NCBI RefSeq assembly: GCF_019898765.1
Contig: NZ_JAIOKB010000005.1
Span: 62,001 to 126,000 of the forward strand
Origin: Sphingomonas yunnanensis
Lineage (GTDB): Bacteria; Pseudomonadota; Alphaproteobacteria; Sphingomonadales; Sphingomonadaceae
Length of the DNA stretch: 64,000 bases
Direction of reading: 5' to 3'
In this document: positions 34,098 through 43,206 of the stretch, piece by piece
Numbering within the stretch: position 1 is the first letter of the stretch
How the letters are laid out: every line of letters starts with the position of its first letter
Notes under the pieces: model-generated
The model's input: the letters and a program-made list of their open reading frames with translations, nothing else
Database searches by the model: none
What the model was told of the DNA's origin: nothing
Position numbers and translations under genes: made by a program

Positions 34098-34874
34098 TCA
34101 GCCGGCGAGCTGGACGGGAAACGGTCGCGAACCGCTCGCATGAGTCTCGATCAGCGCGACGTCGCCGCCGTCGAACACCGCGGCGGTCAGTCGGCCGCTA
34201 AGATAGCTGCCGCTGTCGAGGCACAGTCGGCCGGGCCCGCCATAGGCCTCTTCCTTCGGCGTGTGGCCGTGCACCACCAACCAGTGATCGTCCCGCTCGC
34301 CCTGCAGGAACTCGCTGCGGATCCACAGCAGGTCGCGCTTCTCCTGTCGGTCGAGCGGCACGCCCGGGCGGATACCCGCGTGCACGAACAGGAGGCTGTC
34401 CTGCGCCACCGCGAGCTCGAGCCGTTCCAGGAAGACGCGGTGCGTCGGCGGCACAGCGGCGCGGAAAGGATCTCGGCACGCCGCCCAGGCGGAGCGCGAC
34501 TCCTCGCGCGGCGGTGCCACGCCATAGGAGCGGAGCGTGGCATCGCCGCCATGCTTGCTCCAGCCCAGCCCGCTAATTCGCCCGTCGAGATAGTCGAGCA
34601 TCGCGTCCTCGTGGTTGCCGAGCAGGAAGCGGCTCTCGAAGCCAGGATCCTGGGCGAAAGCGAGCAACTGGTCGATCACCTCGCGCGAATGCGGGCCACG
34701 ATCGACATAGTCGCCCAGGAAGACGATCGACGCGGGGCCTGCGGGTGCGCGCGCGTCGCGATCCGCGCGGATCCGCGTCAGCAGCCTGGCGAGCAGGTCG
34801 GCGCGACCGTGGATATCGCCCACCGCGTAGGTCAGGCGGTGAGTCAGCAGCGGCGTGGCACGTTCCTCAGGCAA
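34098..34874 (-). CDS. Calcineurin-like serine/threonine-type phosphoesterase
   Basis: A 258-residue metallophosphoesterase with the PPP-type motifs in order: YAVGDIHGRADLL, VFLGDYVDRGPHSREVID, LLGNHEDAMLDYL, VHAGIRPGVPL and VVHGHTPKEEAY. All metal ligands are intact. Relatives dephosphorylate proteins or diadenosine polyphosphates. It overlaps the upstream polymerase-like gene by 8 bases, so it belongs to the polysaccharide operon; regulation of the tyrosine kinase or another phosphoprotein is possible but not shown. Confidence 0.88.
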   Translation of the reverse strand: MPEERATPLLTHRLTYAVGDIHGRADLLARLLTRIRADRDARAPAGPASIVFLGDYVDRGPHSREVIDQLLAFAQDPGFESRFLLGNHEDAMLDYLDGRISGLGWSKHGGDATLRSYGVAPPREESRSAWAACRDPFRAAVPPTHRVFLERLELAVAQDSLLFVHAGIRPGVPLDRQEKRDLLWIRSEFLQGERDDHWLVVHGHTPKEEAYGGPGRLCLDSGSYLSGRLTAAVFDGGDVALIETHASGSRPFPVQLAG

Positions 34875-36201
34875 GAGCGGCGGCGTCGCGCGGACGACCG
34901 TTGCGCCGGGTCGAGCGCTGGTCGCGGAGAACGAACATGGTCGAGAGCATGACGCACATGAGAGGATTGAGCGGCGTCAGCAACGTACCCTCGAACGAGA
35001 ACCACAGGATGAGGATCATCGAGAGCTGCCGGCTCGGCGCGCGATCGAACAGCGACACGATGAAGAAGACGTAGAAGAGGATGCCCTGGATCAGGCCATA
35101 TTCCACCGTAGCCTTCACGATCGGCCACCAGAAGATGTTCATGGCGCGCTCGATCTGTCCGGCGCCGACGCCCGAGTAGATCGCGGTCGGGTCGGCGAGC
35201 GCGCGACGGATCCGGTCAAGCGGATCGATGAAGCGGGACGAGCCGCTCGATCCGGCGCGCTGGAACTCGTTGAGGCGGTCGGCGACAAGGTCGAACCAGT
35301 GCAATTGAAACGCTACGAAGAGTGCGATCACGGCCGTGATCAGGATGATGACGAAGGTCCGCGTGTTCGTCCTGGTGAAGATGATCGGCAACGCCGCGAG
35401 CACCAGCAGCATTCCTGTGCCCGCGAAGGTGGCGAACAACGTGGCCGCGAAGAAAGCGGCGCGCCACATGCGCTGGAGAAAGAGCAGCTCGATGATGAGC
35501 GCGAAGGCGAGAAACTGCGAGACGAACGAGACTTCGAGGAACACGAACCCCTGCGGCTTCATGAAGTCCATGCCGTAGCGGATCGGTTGCATGTAGACGA
35601 ATTGAGGGATCAAGTAGGCGGGCGGGACCAGTTTGTCGAGATTAGGCCAGTACCTCCACCCAATCGAGAACTGGATCGCGTGCTGCGCCCACACCGCCGC
35701 GCCGAACACGAGCATGGCGGTGCTGAAGAACGACAGGCAGCGACGATAGGTCGCCTCGGTGGTGTCGAAGGCCACGAGGAGAGGCAGGTAGAGGACGAAG
35801 TAGAGCAGCAGGCTCGTCACCGAGAAGGTGTTGGCGAAAAGCACGTTGCTGAGCGCGGACGTGACGACCACCGCGAAATAGAGCAGCATCCGCTCGAACC
35901 GGATGAGCGGTTTGGCGAAGAGGATGCCGGCGCCGAGCGCGGCGAAGGTGATCGGCACGATCAACGCGACCGGTGCATCGGCCGGCCCGACGCCGATCTT
36001 CTCGAACAGCGTCATGCCGATCATCATCGCGACGAACATGCCGAAGATGACGTTCTGCCGGAACGCCTCCGTCTTCTGCTCGTCCGGCTCGATCTCACGC
36101 GGATGCTCCGCCGGAGGCGACATCGTACGGGACCTGCGCCGCGGCGCGGTCCTGTCACCGCCGCGGAGCGGCATTCCGAATTGATCAAGATCCGACGGCA
36201 C
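34867..36201 (-). CDS. Wzy-like polysaccharide polymerase (module 1)
   Basis: A 444-residue membrane protein with ten to eleven hydrophobic segments and a large loop between residues 300 and 360 (FDLVADRLNEFQRAGSSGSS, RFIDPLDRIRRALADPTAIY). This is the shape of O-antigen/exopolysaccharide polymerases. Sequence identity in such proteins is low, so the call rests on topology and location. It overlaps the phosphoesterase gene. The first 45 residues are charged; ATG at residue 27 is an alternative start. Confidence 0.72.
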   Translation of the reverse strand: MPSDLDQFGMPLRGGDRTAPRRRSRTMSPPAEHPREIEPDEQKTEAFRQNVIFGMFVAMMIGMTLFEKIGVGPADAPVALIVPITFAALGAGILFAKPLIRFERMLLYFAVVVTSALSNVLFANTFSVTSLLLYFVLYLPLLVAFDTTEATYRRCLSFFSTAMLVFGAAVWAQHAIQFSIGWRYWPNLDKLVPPAYLIPQFVYMQPIRYGMDFMKPQGFVFLEVSFVSQFLAFALIIELLFLQRMWRAAFFAATLFATFAGTGMLLVLAALPIIFTRTNTRTFVIILITAVIALFVAFQLHWFDLVADRLNEFQRAGSSGSSRFIDPLDRIRRALADPTAIYSGVGAGQIERAMNIFWWPIVKATVEYGLIQGILFYVFFIVSLFDRAPSRQLSMILILWFSFEGTLLTPLNPLMCVMLSTMFVLRDQRSTRRNGRPRDAAALA

Positions 36202-36313
36202 GCACCAACACTCCCTGGTTCATCCGCGCCTGATGCGCCGCCTTCCGCGATGGCGCACTCCGACAAATAGGCCGAATACCTCCTGTCTGTCCACGCTCGG
36301 TACAGACGGCGGC

Positions 36314-37627
36314 TCAGCGGCGGTGCATCCGCTCGACCGCACTGGCGGCGGTGCGCTCGGCCAGTCGCGCGCGATAGCCGGCGCGATAGTCGGGCGAGTC
36401 GGCGAGATCGGCGGGTAGCGCGAGCGGGGCGAAGCTGGTGCTCGGCACCACGGTGGCGCCGCGCGCGCCGGCGTCCTGCACCAGCATCGTCAGCTCGTTG
36501 AGGTGCAGGAGGAAGTCCGGCCCCATCAGCTGAGGCCGCCCTTCCGCCAGCGCCTTGCCCATCTCGGCGATGCCGAGGATCTTGTCCTGCGCGTAGACCT
36601 CGCGGCGGCGCAGCCAACTCACCAGCTTGTGCTTGGGCGAGTTGCCGACGCCGCGCTCGGCCTCGACCGCGTGCGACTTCCAGCGCCGTACCAGCGACAG
36701 GCGGCGGCCCTTGATGCCGAAGCGGCGCCCGATCGCGGGCTGGCTGCGCGCGCTATAGGCTTTGCGCGCGCTCAGACTGACGCGCGAGAAGCGCTCGAGG
36801 AACACCGGCGACTGGTCGTGGAAGACGTTGTCGACACTGATCTCGCCCGCCTCGCCGATGACGCGCATCTGGTGGTCGCGCGGCGCCACCCAGCTGCACG
36901 TCACGCGCGCCGCGACGCCGTGGTCGAAGGCGAGGCATGCCACCGACAGGTCGGGCGTGGTGGCCGGGTGGAGCGGCTCGGGCGTGTTCTTGTCGGGCAC
37001 GAGGCAGGTCGAGAAGGCGGTCACCGCGCGCACCGGCCCGAAAAGGGCGCACAGCCAGGCGAGGTGATAGCCGATATGCTCGACGGTGCAGCCTTCCTGC
37101 AGCTCCTCGGCATAAGGGAAGGGCGCGCCGGTCGGGCTCGTCACCGTGTCGAGCCGCATCAGGTGCGCGGGATTGTCGTCGAGCTCGGCATAGACCAGCA
37201 CGGGGCGGCCGATCGCGCCGTCGGCGATCGCCTTCCACAGCGTCATCACCGCGTCGGAATAGAGGTTGCACGGCGCCGCGGCGAGCACGCGGCCCTTGGC
37301 CTCGGCCAGCTCGAACAAGGCGCGGGTGCGCGCCGGCTCGGTGGTGATCGGCTTCTCGGTATAGACGTGCTTGCCCGCCTCGAGCGCGCGGCGAGTCACC
37401 TCCTCGTGCGAGGCGATGCTGGTAAGGTTGATCACCACCTCGACGCGCTCGTCCGCCAGCAGCGCGTCGAGCGAGGGATAGAGCGCGAAGCCGTAATGCC
37501 GGTGCACCACCGCGGCGCGGGCGGCGTCGCGATCGTAGACGCCGCAGATCTCGATCTCGGGATAGGCCCAGCGCGTGCGCATGTAGATGTCGAACACATA
37601 GCCGCAGCCGACGAACGCGATCTTCAT
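36314..37627 (-). CDS. Gfo/Idh/MocA family oxidoreductase
   Basis: A 437-residue protein. The N-terminal Rossmann fold has MKIAFVGCGYVFDIYMRTRW, then VEVVINLTSIASHEEVTRRA and the family EKP motif (GKHVYTEKPITTEPARTRAL). The catalytic-domain motif EELQEGCTVEHIGYHL supplies Asp/His-type residues. It probably oxidises or reduces a nucleotide or free sugar. Its ATG overlaps the stop of the aldo/keto reductase gene (37,624-37,627), so the two act in one pathway, likely making an unusual sugar for the polysaccharide. Confidence 0.88.
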   Translation of the reverse strand: MKIAFVGCGYVFDIYMRTRWAYPEIEICGVYDRDAARAAVVHRHYGFALYPSLDALLADERVEVVINLTSIASHEEVTRRALEAGKHVYTEKPITTEPARTRALFELAEAKGRVLAAAPCNLYSDAVMTLWKAIADGAIGRPVLVYAELDDNPAHLMRLDTVTSPTGAPFPYAEELQEGCTVEHIGYHLAWLCALFGPVRAVTAFSTCLVPDKNTPEPLHPATTPDLSVACLAFDHGVAARVTCSWVAPRDHQMRVIGEAGEISVDNVFHDQSPVFLERFSRVSLSARKAYSARSQPAIGRRFGIKGRRLSLVRRWKSHAVEAERGVGNSPKHKLVSWLRRREVYAQDKILGIAEMGKALAEGRPQLMGPDFLLHLNELTMLVQDAGARGATVVPSTSFAPLALPADLADSPDYRAGYRARLAERTAASAVERMHRR

Positions 37628-38454
37628 GCTTCAGTCCCCTGAGGATGGTCGCCGATCGCCGCCGCCAGCGCGCGGACGCGCTCGGGCTGGCGCGAGCCGA
37701 TCAGCGTGGTGGTGACCAGCGGCGTCGCGTGCGCGCGCCGCACCGCCGCCGCGGCGTCGGTACCGGGTTGGAAGCGCAGCACCTCGCGCGCGATCACCGG
37801 GATGCCGCGCGCGCGGATGGCCGCGCCGCGCGCGTCGTCGATCGCGGCGATCACGTCCCACGGCAGCTCGAGCACCTCGGTCACCTCGCTCGCCAGCGCG
37901 GCGTCGAGGCTCGCGGTGTCGTCGCAGGCGATCCCGACGAGCCGCGCGCGCCCCGATCTCTTCGCCTCGGCGAGCGCGCCGACCGCCTCGCCGCGCGCGA
38001 TCGTCGCGGCGTCGGGGCTGTGGAGCAGGAAGGCGTCGACATGGTCGCTGCGCAGCCGCCGCAGCGAGCCGTCGAGCGCCCGCAGCAGCCCCGCCCGGCT
38101 CCAGTCAGTACGCATCGCGCCGCCGCGCTGCGCGGTCACCGCCGCGCCCATCGCGCGCCGCGCCAGCACCGCGCGGATCAGCGGCTTGAGCGGGCGCAAC
38201 ACGCGCATCTTGGCGGAGAAGGCATTGCCCGCCTTGGTAACGACCTGGGCGCGGTGGCGCTGGCCGCGCAGCGCGCGCCCGATCGCGCGCTCGCTGTCGC
38301 CCTGGCCGTAGATATCGGCGGTGTCGAGCAGCGTCACGCCCAGGTCGAGCGCGAGCTGGATCAGCGCGACGCTGTCGGCGAGCGTGCTGGGATTGTTGAA
38401 CGACCCCATCTTGGCGCAGCCGAGGCCGAGCGGCGGGAAGGCGGGCGCGGTCAT
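37624..38454 (-). CDS. Aldo/keto reductase
   Basis: A 276-residue TIM-barrel reductase. Visible are PPLGLGCAKMGSFNNPST, LLDTADIYGQGDSERAIGRA with catalytic Asp and Tyr, QVVTKAGNAF with catalytic Lys, LLHSPD with His, and TTLIGSRQPERVRAL for NADP binding. ATG 38,454 is chosen; an earlier start would run into the repeat upstream. It is coupled to the Gfo/Idh/MocA gene, which suggests a two-step redox change on a sugar. Confidence 0.88.
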   Translation of the reverse strand: MTAPAFPPLGLGCAKMGSFNNPSTLADSVALIQLALDLGVTLLDTADIYGQGDSERAIGRALRGQRHRAQVVTKAGNAFSAKMRVLRPLKPLIRAVLARRAMGAAVTAQRGGAMRTDWSRAGLLRALDGSLRRLRSDHVDAFLLHSPDAATIARGEAVGALAEAKRSGRARLVGIACDDTASLDAALASEVTEVLELPWDVIAAIDDARGAAIRARGIPVIAREVLRFQPGTDAAAAVRRAHATPLVTTTLIGSRQPERVRALAAAIGDHPQGTEA

Positions 38455-38482
38455 CGGTGGGCCTCCGGGTGAGTGACGTAAA

Positions 38483-38619
38483 ATCCTTCCCAGGATGGGG
38501 AGCGGGACCACCCGGGGGAGCCGGGTGGTGGAGGGGGGGCGCCACGCACGCGCCGGGTCGCATGCGGAGCCCCTCTTGCGTCGGCGCTGCGCGCTGCCAC
38601 CTCCCCGTGCCGGGGAGGA
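38483..38619. repeat. Imperfect palindrome (repeat family A, copy 4)
   Basis: The left end, AATCCTTCCCAGGATGGGGA, is more diverged than the other copies. The inner part CCACCCGGGGGAGCCGGGTGG forms a hairpin. The right end CACCTCCCCGTGCCGGGGAG is nearly identical to copies 2 and 3, and CGGCGCTGCGCGCTGCCACC matches copy 1 closely. It separates the aldo/keto reductase and GT2 genes. Confidence 0.8.
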
Positions 38620-38632
38620 GTGAGGAAGTTCC

Positions 38633-39529
38633 TCACCGCCACAGGTGCCCCCCGCAGTCGCGGATGTACCGCCGCGCCGCCTTGCCGATCGGCTGGCGCG
38701 CCGGCCGATCCTGGCGGCGCAGCCACGTCACGAACTGCCGCATCGCGCGCGCCACGTCCATCTCGCCGCGCGCGAATGCATAGGCATAGGGCGGGAAGGC
38801 TATCAGGTTCACCCAGACGTAGGGCGAGGGCATGCGCAGGTAGCTGATGATGAACTTGTTGGTCAGCCTGTCCGACTGCACCTGCCGCTTGGGCTTGCGC
38901 CCGGCGGGATGCTCCAGCTCCTCGCACACGATGTCGGGCTGGTAGCGGATCGTCCAGCCGCGATCGATGATGCGATAGGAGAGCTCGATCTCCTCCAGCC
39001 CGTAGAAGAAGTCGGGCAGGAAGCCCCCGGTCTCCGCGATCGTCGCGGCGCGGAAGGCGACGCAGCCGCCGACGAAGCGGAAGGTGTCGAACGGCCGGGT
39101 CAGGTCGATCGACTTGTCGGTGTGCGGGATCAGGTCAGGGCGGGGGCGCGTCTCGCCGCGCACGTGCTTGCGGATCGTCACCGCGCCGAGCCGCGGCGTG
39201 CCTTCGAAGAGCGCGCCGAAGCGGTCAAGGAAGTCAGGCGTCTCGACGAACACGTCGTCGTCGAGCAGCACGACCATTTCGCCGCGCGCCTGCTCGAACG
39301 CGAGGTTGCGCGCGACCACACCCTTGTTGGCCCCGTCCCACAGGTGCACCGCGTGCGCGAAGGGGGCGAGCTGCGCGGTACGGTCGATCCGCTCGACATT
39401 GTTGTCGATCACGATCAGCTCATAGTCGCTGCGCCCCGCGAGATGCCGGGCGAGCCGCTCGATCACCTCGGCGAGGATCGGCTCGCGCGCGTAGGTGAGG
39501 ATCGCGATCGAGTAGCGGATGTCGGTCAT
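38633..39529 (-). CDS. Glycosyltransferase family 2
   Basis: A 298-residue GT-A-fold enzyme: YSIAILTYAREPILAEVIER, ELIVIDNNVERID, the DxD-type acidic motif VVLLDDDVFVETPDFLDRFG, and a likely catalytic loop FYGLEEIELSYRIIDRGW with ED/E acids. It adds one sugar to the lipid-linked repeat unit. The ATG overlaps the flippase stop by 4 bases (39,526-39,529). Confidence 0.88.
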   Translation of the reverse strand: MTDIRYSIAILTYAREPILAEVIERLARHLAGRSDYELIVIDNNVERIDRTAQLAPFAHAVHLWDGANKGVVARNLAFEQARGEMVVLLDDDVFVETPDFLDRFGALFEGTPRLGAVTIRKHVRGETRPRPDLIPHTDKSIDLTRPFDTFRFVGGCVAFRAATIAETGGFLPDFFYGLEEIELSYRIIDRGWTIRYQPDIVCEELEHPAGRKPKRQVQSDRLTNKFIISYLRMPSPYVWVNLIAFPPYAYAFARGEMDVARAMRQFVTWLRRQDRPARQPIGKAARRYIRDCGGHLWR

Positions 39530-40815
39530 GCGGGGGTCTCTCGCGCGTGGCGCGCCTCGGCGGCGCGCAGCAGCAGCAGGTTGATCGCCTGGGTCACGGC
39601 GAAGGCGATGGCCATACCGGCGACGCCGTGGCGCCCGCCGAGCCACAGGCCGATGATGGTCAGCGCCGCGGTGACGCAGCGGATCGCCAGCATCGTCCGC
39701 CCGGCGCGGCGCACGATCAGCAAAGTCTCCGAGGGCAGGTTGAGCCCGAACAGGAAGAAGCCGAGCGCGAGCAGCCGGACGTTGGCGGCCGAGCCGTCAT
39801 ATTGCCCGTGGAACACCAGCGCGACCAGCGGCGCGGCGAAGACCGCGACCAGCGCGAGGTACAGGCCGGTCGCCACCGCGATGGTGAGCCGCGAGCGGCG
39901 CACCACGCGCGCCAGCCCGGGCAGCCCCTCGGCGGCGAAAGCGCGCGCGGCGCGCGGCTTGTCGATCGAGTCGATCGCCGAGACGATGCTCATCGCGGGG
40001 TTGGTCAGCGTCCGCGCCGCGGTGAACAGCGCGGCGGCGACGGGGCCGATTAACACGCCGATCACCACCACGATCGAGGCGGTGCTGTAGACCGAATAGG
40101 GGAGGTTGGTCGCGGCCAGCCAGCTCGACTCGGCGCGGTGCCGCCGCACCAGCGCGCGGACGCCGCCGCGGTCGGCGCGCGCGGGGGCGAGCCCCGGCAG
40201 CGCCAGCGCGAGCGCGGCGAGGCTGGCGAGCACCCAGGCGAGCGCGCCGCCCGGCGCGCCCAGGCCGAGCCGCCCCGCCAGCAGCGCGGCGAGCGCGAGC
40301 ACGAGGAAATAGGCGGTCGCGCACAGCGCCACCATGTCGGCGCGGTCGATCTTGTAGAGCCAGCGTCGAGCGAACTCCCACGCCAGCATCGCGGGCGAGA
40401 TCAGCGCGGTGAGCAGCAGCGGCTCGATCGCCCAGCCGCTCCCGGGCCAGCGCCGCGCCGCCAGCGCCACCGTGCCCCCGACCAGCGCGGTCGCCGCCGA
40501 GAGCGCCAACGCGAGCACGAGCGCGATCCACCACCAGTCGCTATTCTCGGCGCGTGCCGCGCGCGGGTCGTGGTCGGCGCGATGGTCCGTAGTGAAGGGC
40601 AGTACCGCGGCGGAGCGGTGAAAGCCCGCGATGACATAGTGGAGCCCGATCATCATGCCGACCGCGCCGAACTCGGTCACCGCCAGCGCGCGGCCGAGCA
40701 GCGCGAAGGCGATGATGTTGCCGAGCCCCGACGTGCCCTGGTCGACCAGCGCGTACAGGCGCGGCGCCGCGGCGGCCCCGACGCGGCGCTCCAGCGGCGC
40801 GGCCAGCGTGCGCAT
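39526..40815 (-). CDS. Wzx-like polysaccharide flippase (module 1)
   Basis: A 429-residue protein with about twelve membrane helices, typical of the MOP/PST flippases that move lipid-linked repeat units to the periplasm. The N-terminus (YALVDQGTSGLGNIIAFALL GRAL region) matches the first helix of polysaccharide flippases with its small polar residues. It is translationally coupled to the GT2 gene downstream. A second flippase is found at 59,817. Confidence 0.85.
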   Translation of the reverse strand: MRTLAAPLERRVGAAAAPRLYALVDQGTSGLGNIIAFALLGRALAVTEFGAVGMMIGLHYVIAGFHRSAAVLPFTTDHRADHDPRAARAENSDWWWIALVLALALSAATALVGGTVALAARRWPGSGWAIEPLLLTALISPAMLAWEFARRWLYKIDRADMVALCATAYFLVLALAALLAGRLGLGAPGGALAWVLASLAALALALPGLAPARADRGGVRALVRRHRAESSWLAATNLPYSVYSTASIVVVIGVLIGPVAAALFTAARTLTNPAMSIVSAIDSIDKPRAARAFAAEGLPGLARVVRRSRLTIAVATGLYLALVAVFAAPLVALVFHGQYDGSAANVRLLALGFFLFGLNLPSETLLIVRRAGRTMLAIRCVTAALTIIGLWLGGRHGVAGMAIAFAVTQAINLLLLRAAEARHARETPA

Positions 40816-40914
40816 CGCGCGTTCGAGGCGTTGCGCCGGGATGGTCGGTCCTCCTCGTCGGGGCGGTAAGGGTAGGAAGGGTGAAGGCGCTGGAGCGAGC
40901 GGCGCTCACCCGCC

Positions 40915-41004
40915 GTCATCCTGAGCTTGTCTCAGGATCCACCGCGCCGCCCACACAGAGGCGGCGGCGCCTGCGGCAAGGCGGATCCCGAAACGAGCTC
41001 GGGA
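40915..41004. repeat. Inverted repeat with GTCATCC...GGATGAC ends
   Basis: The left part, GTCATCCTGAGCTTGTCTCA (with GGATCC following), contains a CCTGAG...CTCAGG hairpin. The right part, GGATCCCGAAACGAGCTCGG (with GATGAC), mirrors it, including GATCC/GGATC and a CCGA...TCGG pairing. This resembles dispersed REP-like repeats common in sphingomonads. It lies next to the wzc terminator hairpin. Confidence 0.7.
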
Positions 41005-41050
41005 TGACGACACCGCGGCGCCGGCCCGTGCCGGCACCGCGGTGTCGTCA
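41005..41050 (-). terminator. Strong hairpin enclosing the wzc stop codon
   Basis: TGACGACACCGCGG (41,005-41,018) pairs perfectly over 14 bp with CCGCGGTGTCGTCA (41,037-41,050), with further CCGGC/GCCGG pairing in the loop. The stop codon of the autokinase gene occupies the far end of the stem (41,048-41,050). There is no T-run, so it may end transcription with other factors or protect the mRNA 3' end. Confidence 0.7.
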
Positions 41051-43162
41051 ATTGCTGACGTAATATTCCTTCATGTCGTTGTAGTAATAGGAGGCGTCGC
41101 CGTAGCCCGACTGCGCCTGTGTCTTCAGGTTCACCATCGTCATCGCCACGCCGGCGACCGACCCGCCGACCGTCTCGATCTGATGGAGCGCGGCGCGCAC
41201 CGCCTTCACCGGGGTGCGGCGCCAGTGCGTCAGCAGCGCGAGCGAGTCGACCAGCGGGATCATCGTGCGCGTGTCCACCACCGCGAGCACCGGCGCGGTG
41301 TCGATCAGGATCACCTCGAACTCGCGCCGCAGCGTGGCGAGCATGTCCTTGAACGCCTCGGTCTCGAAGATGCGCTGGCCCTTCTCCGCGCCCGGCGTGA
41401 TCGGCAGGATGATCGCGCCGGTCTGGTCGGTGATCATGACGTCGCGCAGCGTCGCCTCGCCGTTGAGCGCGTTGGTCCAGCCGATCGGCGCGTCGGGGCA
41501 CATCGCCTGGGTCACCGAGCGTCGCCGCAGGTCGGCGTCGATGATCACGACCTTGGTCGAGGCCATCGCCAGCACGCGCGCCATCGAGGTCGTGGTCGTG
41601 GTCTTACCCTCGCGCGGCAGCGCGGAGGTGACCGCGATGACCCGGCCGCCCTCGGTCTTCGCCTCGCGCGCGTCGAAGATGAGCGTCGTCGCCAGGCTGC
41701 GGAACGCCTCGGCGTAGGACGACATCGGGTGGAGGATCACCGCCTCGGCCGGGTCCTTCGTACGCGGCTTGTCGATCGCCGAGGTCAGCGTCGGGATCGA
41801 GTTGAGGAAGTCGACCCCGAGCAGGCGCTGGATGTCGTCGATCGTGTTGATCGTCTGCGACCAGCGCTCACGCAGGTAGGCCAGCGCCAGCGCGATCGCC
41901 GCGCCCAGCGCGAAGCCGACCAGCAGGTTGATCGCGAGCTTGGGCGAGGACGGACGGAGCGGCGGCACGGCCGCGACCATGATCTGGGCGTCCGGCTGGA
42001 CGATCGCGAGGTTGGCAGACTGCTGGCCCGCGGCCGACAACAGGTTGGCGTAGAGCTGCCGCGCAGCATCCGCCTTGCGCTGGAGATCCGCGAGCTCGAC
42101 GCCCGCGCGCACGTTGGAAGCGAGACGGCCCTGCGTCTGCGCGACGCTACCCGCGATCGACGAGGCGCGCGCCCGCGCCGCGTCCGATTCGGCCCGCACG
42201 CTCCGCGCGACACTGGTCATCTCGCGATCGACCGACCTGTCGAGTTCGTTGACCTTCTGACGGGCGTCGATCACCTGCGGGTTGCGATCGCCGTAGCGCG
42301 CGGTGAGCCCCGCCAGGTCGCGGGCGGCCTCGGCGCGCTGCTCCCGCAAGCTCGACAGCGCGGTGGTGTCGACCCCGCCCGAGATCACGGTACTGCCGCT
42401 CGCCGCGCCGCGCGAGGCGGCCTGCGCAGCCTCGCCCTGTGCACCGGCGAGCTGGGTGTTCATGTTGTTGAGCTGGTCCCCCATCGCGGCCGAGGCGGGA
42501 TCGATCACCAGATTGTTGCGCAGCCGGTACGAGGCTACCGCCGCGTCCGCGGCGCGCGCGCGCTCCGCCAAGACGGCGAGCTGCTTGTCGAGATCGCCGC
42601 CGCCGTTCTTATCGGCACCGGCTTTCTGCTGCGCCTGCACGATGAGATAGGCCTGTGCGAAAGCGTTCGCGATCTTGGCCGCCTCGAGCGGGTTGGCGTC
42701 GGTGTAATTGATGGTGAAGAGCGGCGTCTGCCCGACCCGACCGGTCGACACGTTGGCGAGTACCGCCGCCGCCCTGGCATCAGCCGACTGGCCGCTCGGA
42801 TCCATCGCGCGTGCGAGTGCCTGGACCGTCGGGTTGCTGGCCACTTCAGGTGCTTGCAGCACCTGCTTGGCGACCGGAAGCGAAGTCACGATCTGCAGCT
42901 GCGATGCGATCGCCGCCTCCCGCTCGGTGTCGCCGACCTGCTGCGGACGCTGTCCGGCGGGATCGTTGGCCAGCGCCGGCGGCGGCGCATATTGCAGCTG
43001 CACCGTCGCGGTGTACTTCGGCTTCATCAGCTTTGTGCCGACATAGGCCAACACCATGGCCGCGACGATAATGGCGAGGCTGATCGGCAGATGACGGCGC
43101 AGGCGCGAGAACAGGCCGGCGAGATCCTGCTCGCCGGGATCACGGGTCGTCGGCTGGTTCAT
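41048..43162 (-). CDS. Wzc-like tyrosine autokinase / chain-length regulator
   Basis: A 704-residue inner-membrane protein that controls polymer length and export. The Wzz domain runs from a helix at about 26-45 to a second helix near 410-430, with a long periplasmic coiled coil between. The cytoplasmic kinase has Walker A ALPREGKTTTT (about 514-524), Walker A' VVIIDADLRRR (about 538-548) and Walker B VILIDTAP (about 617-624). The Tyr-rich tail (GYGDASYYYNDMKEYYVSN) is the autophosphorylation cluster. Walker A has Arg where Gly is usual. In gellan-type loci the two halves are often split; here they are one chain. Confidence 0.93.
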   Translation of the reverse strand: MNQPTTRDPGEQDLAGLFSRLRRHLPISLAIIVAAMVLAYVGTKLMKPKYTATVQLQYAPPPALANDPAGQRPQQVGDTEREAAIASQLQIVTSLPVAKQVLQAPEVASNPTVQALARAMDPSGQSADARAAAVLANVSTGRVGQTPLFTINYTDANPLEAAKIANAFAQAYLIVQAQQKAGADKNGGGDLDKQLAVLAERARAADAAVASYRLRNNLVIDPASAAMGDQLNNMNTQLAGAQGEAAQAASRGAASGSTVISGGVDTTALSSLREQRAEAARDLAGLTARYGDRNPQVIDARQKVNELDRSVDREMTSVARSVRAESDAARARASSIAGSVAQTQGRLASNVRAGVELADLQRKADAARQLYANLLSAAGQQSANLAIVQPDAQIMVAAVPPLRPSSPKLAINLLVGFALGAAIALALAYLRERWSQTINTIDDIQRLLGVDFLNSIPTLTSAIDKPRTKDPAEAVILHPMSSYAEAFRSLATTLIFDAREAKTEGGRVIAVTSALPREGKTTTTTSMARVLAMASTKVVIIDADLRRRSVTQAMCPDAPIGWTNALNGEATLRDVMITDQTGAIILPITPGAEKGQRIFETEAFKDMLATLRREFEVILIDTAPVLAVVDTRTMIPLVDSLALLTHWRRTPVKAVRAALHQIETVGGSVAGVAMTMVNLKTQAQSGYGDASYYYNDMKEYYVSN

Positions 43163-43206
43163 CGCTTACCTGTGTATGCAAGGGGCAGAAGCGTGGTCGG
43201 CATCGG

